Shown here: positions 12,060 to 24,010 of the stretch, one piece after another
Layout: each line of letters begins with the position of its first letter
How positions within the stretch are numbered: position 1 is the first letter of the stretch
Assembly (NCBI RefSeq): GCF_910594005.1
Contig: NC_057832.1
Span: forward strand, 106,899,152 to 106,963,151
Reading direction: 5' to 3'
DNA from: Cervus elaphus
Lineage: Eukaryota > Chordata > Mammalia > Artiodactyla > Cervidae
Length of the DNA: 64,000 bases
Notes under the pieces: model-generated
What the model was told of the DNA's origin: nothing
The model's database searches: none
The model's input: only the letters and a program-made list of their open reading frames with translations
Translations under genes and position numbers: made by a program

Positions 12060-12500
12060 GGTGTAGAGGTTAATAACATTGACTCTAATCAGAGTAACTG
12101 GTTTCAAACCTAGGACTTTCACTTATTGACTGTGTGACCTTTAGTAACTTACTTAAGCCCCCTGTGCCTTGGTTTGGGCTTTCCAGGTGGCTCAGTGGTA
12201 AAGAATCCACCTGCCAATTCAGTAGACTGGTTTGATCCCTGGGTCAGGAAGATCCCCTAGAGAAGGAAACGGCAACCCACTTCAGTATTCTTGTCTTGGA
12301 AATCCCATGGACAGAGGACCTGGCAGGCTACAGTCCATGGAGTCACAAAGAATCAGACATGACTTAGCCACTGAGCATGCGCACACACCTTGGTTTACCA
12401 TTTGAAAAGTAAGGATAATAACAGTGCCTGCCACGCAAATTTGCAAAGAAAATTAAGCTTTTAATATGTCTAGAACACTGCTTGGTTATTAACAAACACT
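12060..12500 (+). repeat. MIR SINE split by a Bov-tA
   Basis: MIR in sense orientation: 'ttcacttattgactgtgtgacctttagtaacttacttaagcc', then after the inserted SINE 'ccatttgaaaagtaaggataataacagtgcctgcc'. The two halves join correctly once the Bov-tA (12,176-12,387) is removed. Confidence 0.8.
12176..12387 (+). mobile_element. Bov-tA SINE inserted in a MIR
   Basis: Full-length copy. It is flanked by a perfect 9-bp target-site duplication CCTTGGTTT at 12,167-12,175 and 12,388-12,396, so the borders are exact. Confidence 0.95.
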
Positions 12501-15076
12501 ATATCACCATTCACTAAATTGATAAAGAATCTTTAAAATCACTGTGTTAAAATCTGGGTCAGGCACTGCATTAAATTGGCTCTAGATCCATGTGAAGGAA
12601 ATATGTCATGAAATAACAAGTCCTTTAAATATATATATCCCTTAAATAAAAGCTGTATCCTAAGACTTTCAAAAGTAGACCACTTAACTTTAAGAAATCA
12701 TTTTTTTTTCTTTGCTCATTTCCCAATTAGATTGCTCACCCCTATTATTAATAGGTGTTTGGTTGATAGTCAACCAAGAAGGATGTCTGCAGTGTATAGG
12801 TGCCTGAGTAGTCAACCTTCAGATTCTGCTTCAAGACCAGGGCAGAACTTATGCTGGGGGCATGCAAAGACAAAGCCACAATGAAAGACATGTGCCCTGT
12901 CCTCAAAGAAGTTACACATATGGCATGACTAGCAAATGTGCATGGGTTAATAATGAAGGGTTTTTTCCTCAGTTCAGAAGAAAAATCACCCACAGCCAAA
13001 GTCAGGAAAAATGAGAGAACACTTAATAGAAATGGAAAGATTTATACTGGATTTTGAAGAAAAAAAATTTTTTTTTTAATGTGATGAGTAGAGTCAGAGA
13101 CAGCGATTATTCCAGCTAAGAAAGCCCGCAAAGCCCAGTAAGAATGCTAGCTATGATTTGTGGGCAGTTTTGGCCAAAGCAGAGACCAGGTCTGGGAGCA
13201 AACCTAAGTTGGTATGAGAGTCACTTTGGGGCAGCTCTTGAGTCTGCCTTTATTGTATTAATAGACCCTGCAGAGACGTGGAGATTTCTGAAAAAGATTG
13301 ACACAGTGCATGCAGTATTTAGGAAGCTTAATTTGACAGATGTATAAAGCATGGAGAAAGACTGAAAGAAAGAAAATCTTTTAAGAACTTGTCGTCTTGT
13401 CAGTCTTTGTTCAAGAATCCAAATTTTTCCAGTGCAGGTAAGATGTTTTTGAATGACACCATCTAAAATTTGCTCCTTAATAATGTGCTTCATTTCTTAT
13501 CATATCCAGTATCCATTTCTATTGTAGTCAGGCAGCTGTGTCAGTAGCCTCTGTACATAACATGCTTCTTTATGCCTCCTGAGTTCCTGCTATTTTTCTG
13601 GACCGATAAGGTCTATCCTGCTCTAATGCATTTACCCAAACCCTGTTCTTCAGTCAAGTTCCTCCTGCACCATGAAGACTTTCCAGAATGATACAGTGGC
13701 AATGAGCTGGCCCATCACCTCCAGCACCTCTCTCAGAACTCTCTGTTTCAAAAACAAAACAGTGAATTGTCATTTGTAAGGAATGCAGACCCAAGAATAT
13801 CAGGTTAAAAGCGAGCCTCGTCAGATCCCCTTGACCTGCTGCTGGTTCATTTTCTGACTTTGGATAAATCACCCATGACGTTTGACCTTTATCTTCTTCT
13901 CTCTAAAATATAGTAGAACAAGTGATCTAAACTCCTGATTCCTGAATATGAGATTGGACATTTTGATATAATTTTAGGGATTTGGAAGTCTATAGTTAAT
14001 ATGTGTTCATCTGAACAAAATCCACCTTTCTTTTCCTTTTCCCTCTTAAAACTGTCACCTTCAAGTATTACATACAGCAACACCACTTTCTGTAAGTAAT
14101 ATAAGTTTTACAAAGTATTTCACATATGTTTTCTCACTTGATATATATCAGGAACACATAAGGATAGATGTCATTATTACTCTGTCAGAGCTGAGGAAGC
14201 AGAAGTTTAATCCTCTAATGAGGATGGTGACAAATTTTCAGAGGCATTTCTATCTTATCTAAGGTTCTCTCCTCCCTCTCTGCCTCCTTCCCTTCCTCTC
14301 TTTCTCACTGTCTCACTCACTGATTCCCTCTGCCACTGAACTGGTTCCAGAAAACATACATATTTTGTATTTGAGATGAACTAATTGCTCCCTCATGGCA
14401 TTTCTGCAGTATATGGAAAAAGAGCAAGATTATGTCCATGAACTCAGCATAGACTGTCCTTCAGACATTAGTATTTCTTTTCTTTTATCAGAAGATTTTT
14501 TTAGGAGAGTCAGGCAAAGGGATGTGAGCCTGAGCCATCCTGTTCTGATATGTCGGGCTCTGTGGTTTAAGATCAGTTGCTATTTAGTAAGGTTCAGCCC
14601 TTGTCTTATTTTGGAAATGACTTTCAGCTTCCATTGGGCATGAATACTGAAGCCACGATTATTATTATTTGAGACTAAAGTTTAGCCTGAGGAACTCAGT
14701 GGAACATTTTCCAAGACTCAAGGAGAATGTGACTCCAGGACATATTAGTACAGATGCTCTGCAGAGCACCTACCACACACCTACACACGAATACATAATC
14801 ACACACACATGCCAAGAAGGAATCAAAGGAAACCTGTCCACAAATGACATATCACATGTGGTCTTTTGGCAAAGGGTACACACACACACACACTCACACA
14901 CACACATCTAGAAATGAAAGAAAATGTGGCCACAAATTATGTTTACCAAAATTGCTCCTTGAGATGAAATTTCAGAATAGTCATTAGTTCATCAGAGAGA
15001 AAGAGAAGGAGAGAGGAAGGGAGAGGCAGAAGCAGAAGAAACCTGGAGAATCTGAAAACCTTGTTTGTCCAGGGCT
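12500..15076. other. Mostly unassigned DNA
   Basis: About 12,840-13,340 resembles an ancient mammalian repeat at low similarity. About 14,100-14,215 is MIR-like ('cacatatgttttctcac' then 'gagctgaggaagcag'). A (CA)n microsatellite lies at 14,878-14,907. None of the reading frames here (for example 13144-13347, 14395-14643) has a recognisable domain. Confidence 0.4.
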
Positions 15077-15087
15077 AACTGGCAGTA

Positions 15088-15520
15088 CTGTTCATAGTCA
15101 TGTATGGATGTGAGAGTTGGACTATATAGAGAATAGCGCTGAAGAACTGATGCTTTTGAACTGTGGTGTTGGAGAAGACTCTTGAGAGTCCCTTGGACAG
15201 GAAGGAGATCCAACCAGTCCATCCTCAAGGATATCAGTCCTGAATATTCATTGGAAGGACCGATGCTGAAGCTGAAACTCCAATCCTTTGGCCACTTGAT
15301 GTGTAGAACTGATTCATTTGAAAAGACCCTGATGCTGGGAAAGATTGAAGGCAGGAGGAGAAGGGGATGACAGAGGATGAGGTGGTTGGATGGCATCACC
15401 GACTCAATAGACATGAATTTGAGTAAACTCTGGGAGTTGGTGATAGACAGGGAGGCCTGGCGTGCTGCGGTTCAAGGGGTTGCAAAGAGTTGGACATGAC
15501 TGAACGACTGAACTGAACTG
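15088..15520 (+). mobile_element. BovB LINE, 5'-truncated 3' end
   Basis: It starts inside the BovB 3' coding end ('gtcatgtatggatgtgagag') and runs to the terminal 'gactgaactgaactg'. An 11-bp target-site duplication with one mismatch flanks it: AACTGGCAGTA at 15,077-15,087 and AATTGGCAGTA at 15,521-15,531. Confidence 0.93.
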
Positions 15521-15534
15521 AATTGGCAGTATCT

Positions 15535-17400
15535 TATATCTATAAAGCAATTTTTCTTTCAAAGATACTGAACTGTCCATTTCCTGCTATAAGTGCATAA
15601 CGAAGTAGATGCAGATGTTGGATAACGGAGCTGGGATTGGAAATGTTCTTCTTCCTCCTGGGGTACCAGAGCTCAGAATTTGCAGCAATTTCTGCTTCTG
15701 CCGTCTCCCCCCACCCCTGCACGGGTTTGGGTTGTGCATGAAAAGGGAGATTCTGTGACTAATATCAATGAGACAAAGAAATGAAAGCTCTCTAATCCCT
15801 GGGCCAGGCGCCAGCCATCCCACTGTACGGGGCCATTGGCCAGAAATCCCACTGTAGGCTGGGCCCTAAGCCAACCAGGGTTGGATACAATGAGTTTCAC
15901 AGCCACCTTTTCAGAGCTGACAGCAAATGTCGGGGCACCGACAGCCTTTGATAAGAGCTCCAACTTTCTCTCTAACATTTCTCCCCAATAATAATACAGC
16001 TTTTTTTTTTTTTTTAATTTATAAAGCGGTACTTTCTTGAAGATTGCTTAGTGCTTTTAGAGACACAAACTCATTCATCTCAATGCTTATAGTGAGAAGA
16101 GGTGGGGCTGGTGGCCAAGACTGGGAAATCAATATTCTCTTCCAGTTGAGAGAGAGAGAGGGAGAGAGAGAAAGAGAGAGAAAGAAAGAGAGAGAGAGAA
16201 ACAGGCACATTACTTTATGCAACAGTTCCTTCTGTTATTGAGATTTCTAGACAAAAATCTCACATGAATATTCTTCCTTAAATTAAATGAGTGTCCTGAG
16301 CTAATGCATACTTGCTGTGTAATTCCTAATGAGTTGTTTACTTAGAATGTCTTCTCTCTTCTTAAGACTGGGGGCTTTTGAAAGGCCAAACACATACGCA
16401 AACCAGTTAGTACTGGCACCCCTGGTGGAAATTTCTGGCGGTTTCAGATTTAAATATTGATTTCTTTCTTTCACTTTCTCTGTCTCTTCTCAACAGCAGC
16501 AGCTGTCAGGAAGTGAGGAACGTCATGCCAAGAAATCACCCAAGAGACTGTGAACACCATTAAAATATATTTTACCTTTTACTTTATTGTTCTCAAAAGC
16601 TCTTGAGTAGCTAGCTGAATATTGGGTAACCAAGAAGGGCTGCTCCACACCAGGAAACGTTGGATCTGATTTCCATTAGAAATTCTGAATAATTTAGTGG
16701 GAATTGAGTGACCTAATCAGTTGCTTTCTGAGTGGTTGCCTCTGGGCACAAGTCTGTGTGCCTTGAGGTCTTCTTCTCTTGAACACAGAGCGTGCACAAT
16801 CTGAAGCTTGTTTATTTTTATTTAGAATGGTGAGGGACAAACTTACTTTCCGATAATTAAATCGGGTATAAAATATATCTAGTATGCAAATAAGCCCTAG
16901 TATACTGAAAATTAACAGAATTGAGGACCTCATTTAATCACAACCTGTTGTCACTTCAGTCTCTTATCATAATGTATTCTGCCATACATTTCTCAGATTT
17001 TTCATTCTTTCAAACTGCAAATTGATGGTAATTGCTGTAAGAAGTTAAATTCGTAGCGCTCATTATCCTGCTGACTAACTGGTATATATTTAGTGGATTG
17101 ACATTTTTGATTGACACTAATGGAGATTTCAGTGGAAATCTAGACAAGAAAATAAAAGTTTGGGTTGAAGGAAGCCAATGTGCAGATACATATATATCGC
17201 TTTCTATCTCTGTGTACCTGTGAAAAAGTCATAAAAACTAAAACAATACGACTGACCACTTATTCTAAATTTGTCATTTTTTTTCATTACACAGTATACT
17301 TAGAAAGGGATTATACAGGAGATTGATATAAAGAGATGAACATGGGTCAGATTTATGGATAACGTTGCCCATATTCTTAAGGAAGTTAGAATTGATTTTA
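15535..17400. other. Unassigned DNA with a GA-rich tract
   Basis: A (GA)n/(GAAA)n tract lies at about 16,148-16,200; it gives rise to artificial Arg/Glu- and Ser/Leu-rich frames. A poly-T run is at 16,001-16,014. Nothing else could be recognised. Confidence 0.45.
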
Positions 17401-17405
17401 TTGCT

Positions 17406-17619
17406 ATGAAAGTGGAAGTGGAAGTGCAAGTCGCTCATTTGGGTCTGACTCTTTGCGACCCCATGGACTATACAGTCCATGGAATTCTCCAGGCCAGAAT
17501 ACTGGAGTGGGTAGCCTTTCCCTTCTCCAGGGGATCTTCCCAACTCAAGGATTGAATCCAAGTCTCCGGCATTGCAGGCAGATTTTTTTTTAACCAATTG
17601 AGCCACAAGGGAAGCCCAT
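17406..17619 (-). mobile_element. Bov-tA SINE (Bov-tA3-like)
   Basis: Reverse copy with the (GAAGTG)n-type tail at the left (17,408-17,428), the 'ctctttgcgaccccatgg' core, and 'gagccacaagggaagccc' at the right end. Confidence 0.9.
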
Positions 17620-17629
17620 TTTATTGTTA

Positions 17630-17762
17630 TGAAGTGAAGTGAAGTCACTCAGTCGTGTCCAACTCTTTGCGACCCCATGGGCTGTAGCCCACCAGGCTCC
17701 TCCCTCCATGGGGTTTTCCAGGCAAGAATACTGGAGTGGGTTACAATTTCCTTCTCCATAGG
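17630..17762 (-). mobile_element. Bov-tA SINE, truncated
   Basis: It has the same 'gaagtgaagtgaagtcactcag' tail and core as its neighbour but stops at 'tttccttctccata', so the tRNA-derived head is missing. Two copies in the same orientation 10 bp apart suggest insertion of one into the tail of the other. Confidence 0.88.
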
Positions 17763-17929
17763 CATTCCTTAATCCGTTTTAAGCTGCAGAGTGCCATCTA
17801 TCAGATTTTCACTTGAAAGGTCTTACTGCATTGAGTTGGTAGAAGAGAAAGCGTGAAAATGAAGCATGGGTACCAGCTGAGATGACCTAGCTGGGTAATC
17901 ACATACTTGAATAAGTAAATCAGCAACAT

Positions 17930-18042
17930 GAGTCTGAGTAAGCTCCAGGAGTTGGTAATGGATGGGGAAGCCTGGCGTGCTACTGTCCATGGGGTCACAA
18001 AGAGTCGGACACAACTGAGTGACTGAAATAACTGAACTGGTG
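17930..18042 (+). mobile_element. BovB 3' tail
   Basis: Only the last ~110 bp: 'gagtctgagtaagctccagg' through 'cggacacaactgagtgactg'. Strongly 5'-truncated. Confidence 0.85.
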
Positions 18043-18093
18043 GGGGAACAGGAGATTTGAGGGAAAAAAAATCACTGTCAAGGAGCAGTGGAT

Positions 18094-18288
18094 GGGGACA
18101 TCCCTGGTGGCCCAGTGGCTAAGACTCCACACTCCCAATGCAGGGGGCCTGGGTTTGAACCCTGGTTAGAGAACTGGATCCCACTTGCTGCAACTAAGAA
18201 TTCACATGCCACGGTTAAAGATCCTGCAGGCCACCACAAAGATCAAAGAAAATGCGAGCCACAAAAAGAGGGGAAAAAAAGCAGCAGC
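18094..18288 (+). mobile_element. CHR-2 SINE
   Basis: A cetartiodactyl tRNA-derived SINE: 'acatccctggtggcccagtgg', 'gactccacactcccaatgca', 'tttgaaccctggttagagaac', then an A-rich tail. It is bounded by a perfect 10-bp target-site duplication AGCAGTGGAT at 18,084-18,093 and 18,289-18,298. Confidence 0.9.
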
Positions 18289-18299
18289 AGCAGTGGATC

Positions 18300-19020
18300 A
18301 GCTATGTATGGTGAAAGGAAAAATGATCAAAAATAACTCCTAGGATTCCGCCTCTGTGGATGATGATGCCAGTCTTTGAGATGTGAGACAGGATTGGACA
18401 ACTAGAGATGAGCTCACCTTTGGAAATGTTGAGTTCTGTGATTTATGTCAGATTCAGTAGAGTGTATTATTTAAGCAAAATTCAGAAGAAGTATATACCA
18501 TGGTACAAACTGACAATTTAAAATTCCTCTTTCATGTATTTTCAAAGAATGGTCCAAAACTATGGGCCACTTGCTTTAATTAGTTCATTTATAATGCCTC
18601 CCTAAATCAATTTGTGCAAGAAGCTCTCAACCCTATTATAAAAATCTTTTCAAGCTAGAGTTTGCCCTTTTAAAAGGGGTGTTTAATTTATCTTTCTGAT
18701 GCTTGCATGTCCAGAATAGAAAAGGAGAAACTTAGCTAGTGACTAATTCTTTGATTTCTCTCCGACTTCAAGGTAACCATATTTTGGTAGCTCCCCGCAT
18801 CAAAGTGGCTGGAGAAAAGGGAACTCATGCTTTTTAAAGAAAAATCTGGTTATCTACTACTTAAGTGACAAACTCGGTAGCTTAACTCACTTTTGTTTCC
18901 CACCCCATCCCAAGCCCCATCCCAAGCCCCATCCCTTCTCTTATCCATTTAAACATTCTAATGAATTCTAACTTGCAAGCAGATTTTTGCTGTTATCCAA
19001 GGCTTATAATCTCAGTGTCT
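18300..19020. other. Unassigned DNA
   Basis: No recognisable feature apart from a short CCCCATCCCAAG tandem at about 18,903-18,932. Confidence 0.5.
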
Positions 19021-19022
19021 TA

Positions 19023-19167
19023 AATTTGATGAGTATGTTGTAATTACATAATCTCTTCAAATACCAAACATAGGGACTTGCACCTACCTGGGTTTTGGTT
19101 TTTGGATTTTTGATGCTGAATTTCAGCATCTGTACTGAGTTTTGGCAATGTTCTTTAATTTCCTTTA
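19023..19167 (+). repeat. Direct duplication, copy 1
   Basis: These 145 bp recur at 20,712-20,856 at a constant offset of 1,689 bp with about four substitutions and no indel. The block contains a near-perfect palindrome, GATGCTGAA-T-TTCAGCATC. I do not recognise it as a known repeat family. Confidence 0.9.
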
Positions 19168-19175
19168 CTTTCCGG

Positions 19176-19377
19176 TTGACTTGCGCAGCCTTCTCATTGC
19201 AGTTGCTTCTCTTGTTGTGAAGTGTAAGCTCTAGAGCCCTGTCTCAATAGTTGTGGCTCACAGATTTAGTTGCTCCGCAGCATGTGGGATCTTCCCAGAC
19301 CAGGGATGGAACCTACGTCTCCTGCATTGGCAGGCAGATTCTTTACCACTGAGTCACCAAAGGAAGCTCCAGTCTTC
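19176..19377 (-). mobile_element. CHR-2 SINE
   Basis: Reverse copy: 'ccttctcattgcagttgcttctc', 'gtgggatcttcccagaccaggg', 'ctttaccactgagtcaccaaaggaagc'. It begins just after the end of duplication copy 1. Confidence 0.8.
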
Positions 19378-19899
19378 TTTGTTTGGTCATTTTGTTTCAT
19401 TTTGGCTTTCCATGTGACTGAACTGAACTGACCTGTGCATGCATGAGAGCGTCAGTGCAACCTTGAGGTCTGTGCTATTCCCTTGCCCCAGCTAGATGAA
19501 ATTTCTCTGACACTGATTTGACACATGAGCTGAGTACCTGTCTCCAGTTAATTTGACATTCCCATGCTCTTCCCTTCCCCCATCTTCCTTAGCAGTACAC
19601 TAATTTTGGTCTCATCCTAGTTAGGTGAGACAGCGAGATGGTGAGAGGAGTACAATATTTGGTTCCTGCAGTAATAGCTAAAGAATTGGAATAACAATTG
19701 AAGAAAAGCTTACACACCAATAGGAATTTTGTCAAAAAGGAAAAACGAGTATATTTGACAAGTAAATAAAGATTTCCTTAAAAGCTGGAAAAGTGCAAGT
19801 GAATATTAAAAAAATGACTATAAAATTGAACATTTATTTTGCAAATTAATTCAGAAGTATATAGTAAAAAAAAAAAAAAGCTATAATCCCCTTCATCTT

Positions 19900-20060
19900 C
19901 CAGGCATTGGGGTAAGCAATTTACAAATATCACATGTAATTCTCACAAAAACTCTATGAGGTAAATGACTCATTATCCTATTTTTTGGATGAGATCACAC
20001 AACTAGATGGGGTCAAGTTGAGGTCTGAGCCAGTCCTGACCCAGAGTAGACTCTGGTCTT
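19900..20060 (-). repeat. MIR SINE
   Basis: Reversed MIR: 'caatttacaaatatcacatgtaattctcac', 'actctatgaggtaaatgac', then 'gatgagatcacacaactag'. Confidence 0.7.
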
Positions 20061-20234
20061 TTTCAATCATCATCTTCCCAAATTTTTCATTACATTGTTG
20101 CCACATTCTGTAACATTTTGATCTGTGGGAAATGAATTATAATGATTGCTCAAGTTTTGAAGTTGCAAACTGCTAGAGAAAAATCATGATGGCATTCAGA
20201 TGTGTAGATAGATTACTATCTAATGTGTGGCCTT

Positions 20235-20560
20235 CATCTATAGGGCTAATTCAGAATGCTTGCAGCTTCAAATAACAGAAAACCTGACTAACATTATCTT
20301 GCATAATGAGATGTCTAGAAATAGGTGGCTGCTGGCATTGATTCAGTGTCTCAAAGACTTGGATTCAGTGTGGAGTCTCTGCCACACTGCTGTCCTGCAC
20401 TTGTGTCTACAAGATGGCTATGTCTCGGGGTGGTGCTGGACAGAAGACTTCTCCTTGAGCACCTCTTTCTTGTAGGGAAAGGATAAATCCTTCCAAAGGC
20501 CCCAGAAGACCCCTTATACATTATTAGCCATGACAGGGTCATAAGTGATCAACATGCAAG
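20235..20560. repeat. Possible ancient mammalian repeat
   Basis: Phrases such as 'gcttgcagcttcaaataacagaaaacctgac' and 'acaagatggctatg' resemble a widespread old repeat, but I cannot assign a family. The plus-strand frame at 20227-20475 is then incidental. Confidence 0.25.
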
Positions 20561-20711
20561 GAACACCTAGTAAGCTGAAGATTTGATTTTTTTTCAGCCT
20601 CTATATGGGAGGCAGTCAAAGGGAATAAATAGAGGTGGCAGAAGGTCGTAGGGTAGCCAGCAAATACATCTACAACAACTATTACTTGACATGCATATAT
20701 TGTTCCCCTTT

Positions 20712-20856
20712 AATTTGATGAGTGTGTTGTAATTACATAATCTCTTCAAATACCAAACATAGGGACTTGCACCTACCTGGGTTTTGGTTTTTGGATTTTT
20801 GATGCTGAATTTCAGCATCTGTATTGAGTTTTGGCAACATTCTTTAATTTCCTTTA
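20712..20856 (+). repeat. Direct duplication, copy 2
   Basis: Partner of 19,023-19,167. The flanks of the two copies are unrelated, so only this block was copied. Confidence 0.9.
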
Positions 20857-20987
20857 ACTAACTCACTTTATTAATAAAGAGCCGTTGCAATGGAAAAATT
20901 ATTACACTTAATTTCCATCAAATCACTTCTGCCTGTGCCAATATTCTTTAAACAGTTCTGTCCTTTCCCTTATACCTTTCATTTTCT

Positions 20988-21292
20988 TTTTCTTTTTATT
21001 TATTTTATTTTATTTATTTTTATTTTATTTTTATACATTTTCTTTTTATTCATTTATTTATTTTATTTTTGACTACTTTGGGTCTTAGCTGTGGCAGGTG
21101 GGTTCTTCATTAGGGCCCATGAGCTTTTCTCTAGTTGTGGTGTGCAGGCGTGGGCTCAGTAGTTTGCAGCCCTCCGGCAGCTTACTTGCCCTGTGGCATG
21201 TGGGATCTTAGTTCCTTGACCAGGGATCGATCGAAACACATCTCCTGAATTGGAAGGTGGATTCTTAACCACTGGACCACCAAGGAAGTCAC
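20988..21292 (-). mobile_element. CHR-2 SINE with long A-rich tail
   Basis: The body (21,070-21,292) is in reverse; the left part is an 80-bp (TTTTA)n-like tail. A perfect 15-bp target-site duplication TACCTTTCATTTTCT at 20,973-20,987 and 21,293-21,307 fixes the borders. Confidence 0.93.
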
Positions 21293-21309
21293 TACCTTTC
21301 ATTTTCTGT

Positions 21310-22560
21310 TTCAGCCTCTTCCTGTAGAAGAGATTTTAGTTGTTCTCACCTTGTAAACTCAGGATTCGTTAGCAAGTTCTATCGATAACTAATCTGTGTA
21401 CATTGAAATTGACTATGTATTTTCGATATTAACATTTTGTTTCTCTGGATCAAAGAGGAAAAGGTCAAGTTAATAACTGAGAAATTACTGCTTCAAACAA
21501 TTTTTCTATCATATTGTTTAGAATCAGAAAATACTAAGAGTATAAGATATATCTTCAATAAGTCACACTAATTCCTTATTCAACCAAATATTTCATCTGT
21601 AACTGGCACAAAAAATGCATAATGTGTCCAAATGTTATTAAAGGAGGGATATGTGTTAAAGAAGGTTAATTCCTCCTGATTAGTCATTTATTTATTTCCT
21701 GTTGAATTTTCTAAACCCCAGTGGTTTCAGTTTGTATTTCTTTTCCACTTAAAGAGTGGGGAGCTTTGAGAGAACCACATGTGATGCCATCCTGTGGCTG
21801 TGTCTCTCTAAAAGCCAGTAATAGGAAGCCCACTTGTCTTCCAATATGAGCCACACATCCAATATCAGATTTATCAGTGATAAAGGCAATATTTAGGGCT
21901 CTCATGCTTTGTCCCATTGTGTTTTTATTTATTTTTCTGGGTTGGCTTTGAACTTCAGCTGTAATGGTGGTGTATTATTTACTGGGTCCTTCTTGAGACT
22001 CATCAATAAACCACTTACAAACATAAATCCTCTTTCACTCAATAGCTATCTGACTGTATATAACCCCTTCACTGCTGCCCTCTAATATGTATATATATCA
22101 TATAGATGACACTTTATCAAAGGACATAATAAAGCTCTGGAGGCTTTAGATTAACATTAGCAGTAAAAGTGTAATAATGAAAAAAAATTAATCCACATTA
22201 ACATAGCACTTACTGTGTTCCACATGTTAATAGTGGTCCACTTCCATGGAAGTGTTGACGATCACTGGAGTCAATGGTACAGATACTGAAAGAATCTGAA
22301 GACTGGGATTCTATTCCCAGCTTAAACTTTCCTGAACTCCATTTTTTTTTTTTTTTTAACTTTCAAAATATGCTTTGTGAGGACTCTCCAACTCCCTAAT
22401 TTTGTGATTCTATACTATTTCAGGCCACTTTGACACCACCAATTCAATTACTGATTTGGGCCAAAAAAAAGAAAAATCATGTAACAGTCCCTCCTGTGTC
22501 CCCATTCACATAAGGGAATGGATCACAAATGGTCAAGCCAACTGGGTTGTCTCCTTTTTT
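21310..22560. other. Unassigned AT-rich DNA
   Basis: No repeat, exon or motif recognised; a poly-T run is at about 22,342-22,357. Confidence 0.5.
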
Positions 22561-22570
22561 AGATAGCAAG

Positions 22571-22961
22571 TTCAGTTCAGTTCAGTCGTCCAATCCTCTC
22601 CGACTCTGCAACCCCATGGACTGCAGCACGCCAGGCCTCCCTGTCCATCACTAACTCCCAGAGTTGACTCAAACTCATGTCCACTGAGTCGGTGATGCCA
22701 TCCAACCATCTCATCCTCTGTCGTCCCCTTCTCCTCCCGCTTTCCCAGCATCAGGGTCTTTTCAAATGAGGCAGTTCTTCACATCAGGTGGCTGAAGTAT
22801 TGGAGTTTCAGCTTCAGCATCAGTCCTTCCAATGAATATTCAGGACTGATTTCCTTGAGGATGGACTGGTTGGATCTCCTTGCCATCCAAGGGACTCTCA
22901 AGAGTCTTCTCCAACATCACAGTTCAAAAGCATCAATTCTTCGGTGCTCAGCTTTCTTTAC
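22571..22961 (-). mobile_element. BovB LINE, 3' end
   Basis: Reverse copy starting with the tail 'ttcagttcagttcag' and ending inside the BovB 3' coding end. A short 6-bp duplication AGCAAG (22,565-22,570 and 22,962-22,967) flanks it. It ends 33 bp before the retroviral LTR. Confidence 0.9.
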
Positions 22962-22994
22962 AGCAAGGGTCTGATTCAACTATCTTTGCTGTGT

Positions 22995-23410
22995 TGTTAT
23001 AAGGAAGAACCTTGTATTCTTCCCTCTTACAGGGTTTATCACTAAAGGGTTTAAAGTATACATAATCTCCATCTCTGGGAACCCTGCCTCCTAGGTAATG
23101 AGCATTACGCTGAAATACCTTAGTGTAGCCCACAGGTCCACCAGTGAATGACTGCAGGGAGGAGGAAATGAACACCTCTCCCCAGGAGGCTGATGGGAAA
23201 TAGGAAAGGTTTGGCTTGGCTCTTTCTACTTTCAGTAAAGAGGAGCCTGGATTCTGACTCAGGCAAGATGATTCCTCAGGAGTCAAGTCCGCCAATCTTC
23301 TTGGTCTGCTGGTTTTCTGAATCAAGTTGCTATTTCTTGCCCCAACAAGTCATCTCTCAATTTATTGGCCTGTCGTTGGGAGAATAGCAGGACCTTGGAC
23401 TCAGTAAACA
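22995..23410 (+). mobile_element. ERV1 (gammaretrovirus-like) LTR, 5' copy
   Basis: It aligns block by block with 45,972-46,402: TGTTATAAGGAAGAA start, 'ccctgcctcctaggtaatgag', 'gtgaatgactgcaggg', 'gaaaggtttggcttggctc', 'ctgactcaggcaagatg', 'tttattggcctgtcg', and a CA-type end near 23,410. The TATA box that is clear in the other LTR (agtataaaag) is eroded here (agtaaagagg). It is followed by a leader and a gag start, so this is the upstream LTR of a provirus. Confidence 0.75.
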
Positions 23411-24010
23411 AATTTTAGCGCAACCAGGCAGGAGGCTTGCGGCAATGGTCGTAGCAGCTGACCCGACTGCTAGCCCTCAGGACCTCGTCTTGTCCGAGGA
23501 CCTGCTGTTTCAAATTCCCCAAAACAACGGCTGTCCCAGCGTCAGCGGGACGGCAATAAGATGTCACTCCGGTGTGCACAGCCAGGAACCTTATTTTCTT
23601 TCCTTTGCAGGCTTTTTCTCTGGTATAAGCCAGTTTGCTTTCTGTTTGAGTGGGGTACCCTGTTGGAGAGAGGAAGGAGTTGCATTTCCTCTGTGTTTGG
23701 GGCTTTTTCTCTGAAATAAGCGGATTTGTTTTGCAGTTGAGTGAGCTGGGGGTACCCTGTGGAGAGAGGAAACTGTTTTTGGACTTTGACCCAGTTTGTG
23801 AACTGGTTCATTTGTTTCTTTGGATGCTAGCATCTGTGTGTGCAGGTTGTGTCTTGTCTTTTCCTGAATTTCTGTCTTTAAAAATGGGTAGTGTTCCAAT
23901 TATTCCTAAAGAAAGTCCTCTGAGCCGCATTTTAGGGAAGTGATCTGATTACAGCTGGGAGCCTTCTGGCTGAGGGGTAGATGATACTTCATTGTAACAA
24001 TGTGTAACCA
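23411..24010 (+). pseudogene. ERV1 leader and broken start of gag
   Basis: A ~470-bp leader follows the LTR; a primer-binding site is expected at 23,411-23,430 but I could not match it to a tRNA. The leader holds a diverged direct repeat of ~80 bp (23,607-23,690 and 23,698-23,781, offset 91). At about 23,885 a frame begins with Met-Gly, the myristoylation signal of gammaretroviral matrix, and stops after 19 codons. Matrix-like text can be followed, with another stop, to about 24,005. Beyond that I recognise no gag. Non-functional. Confidence 0.6.

Noticed and set aside
16019..16241. Ser/Leu-rich and Arg/Glu-rich frames
   Set aside because: They are translations of the GA-rich microsatellite.
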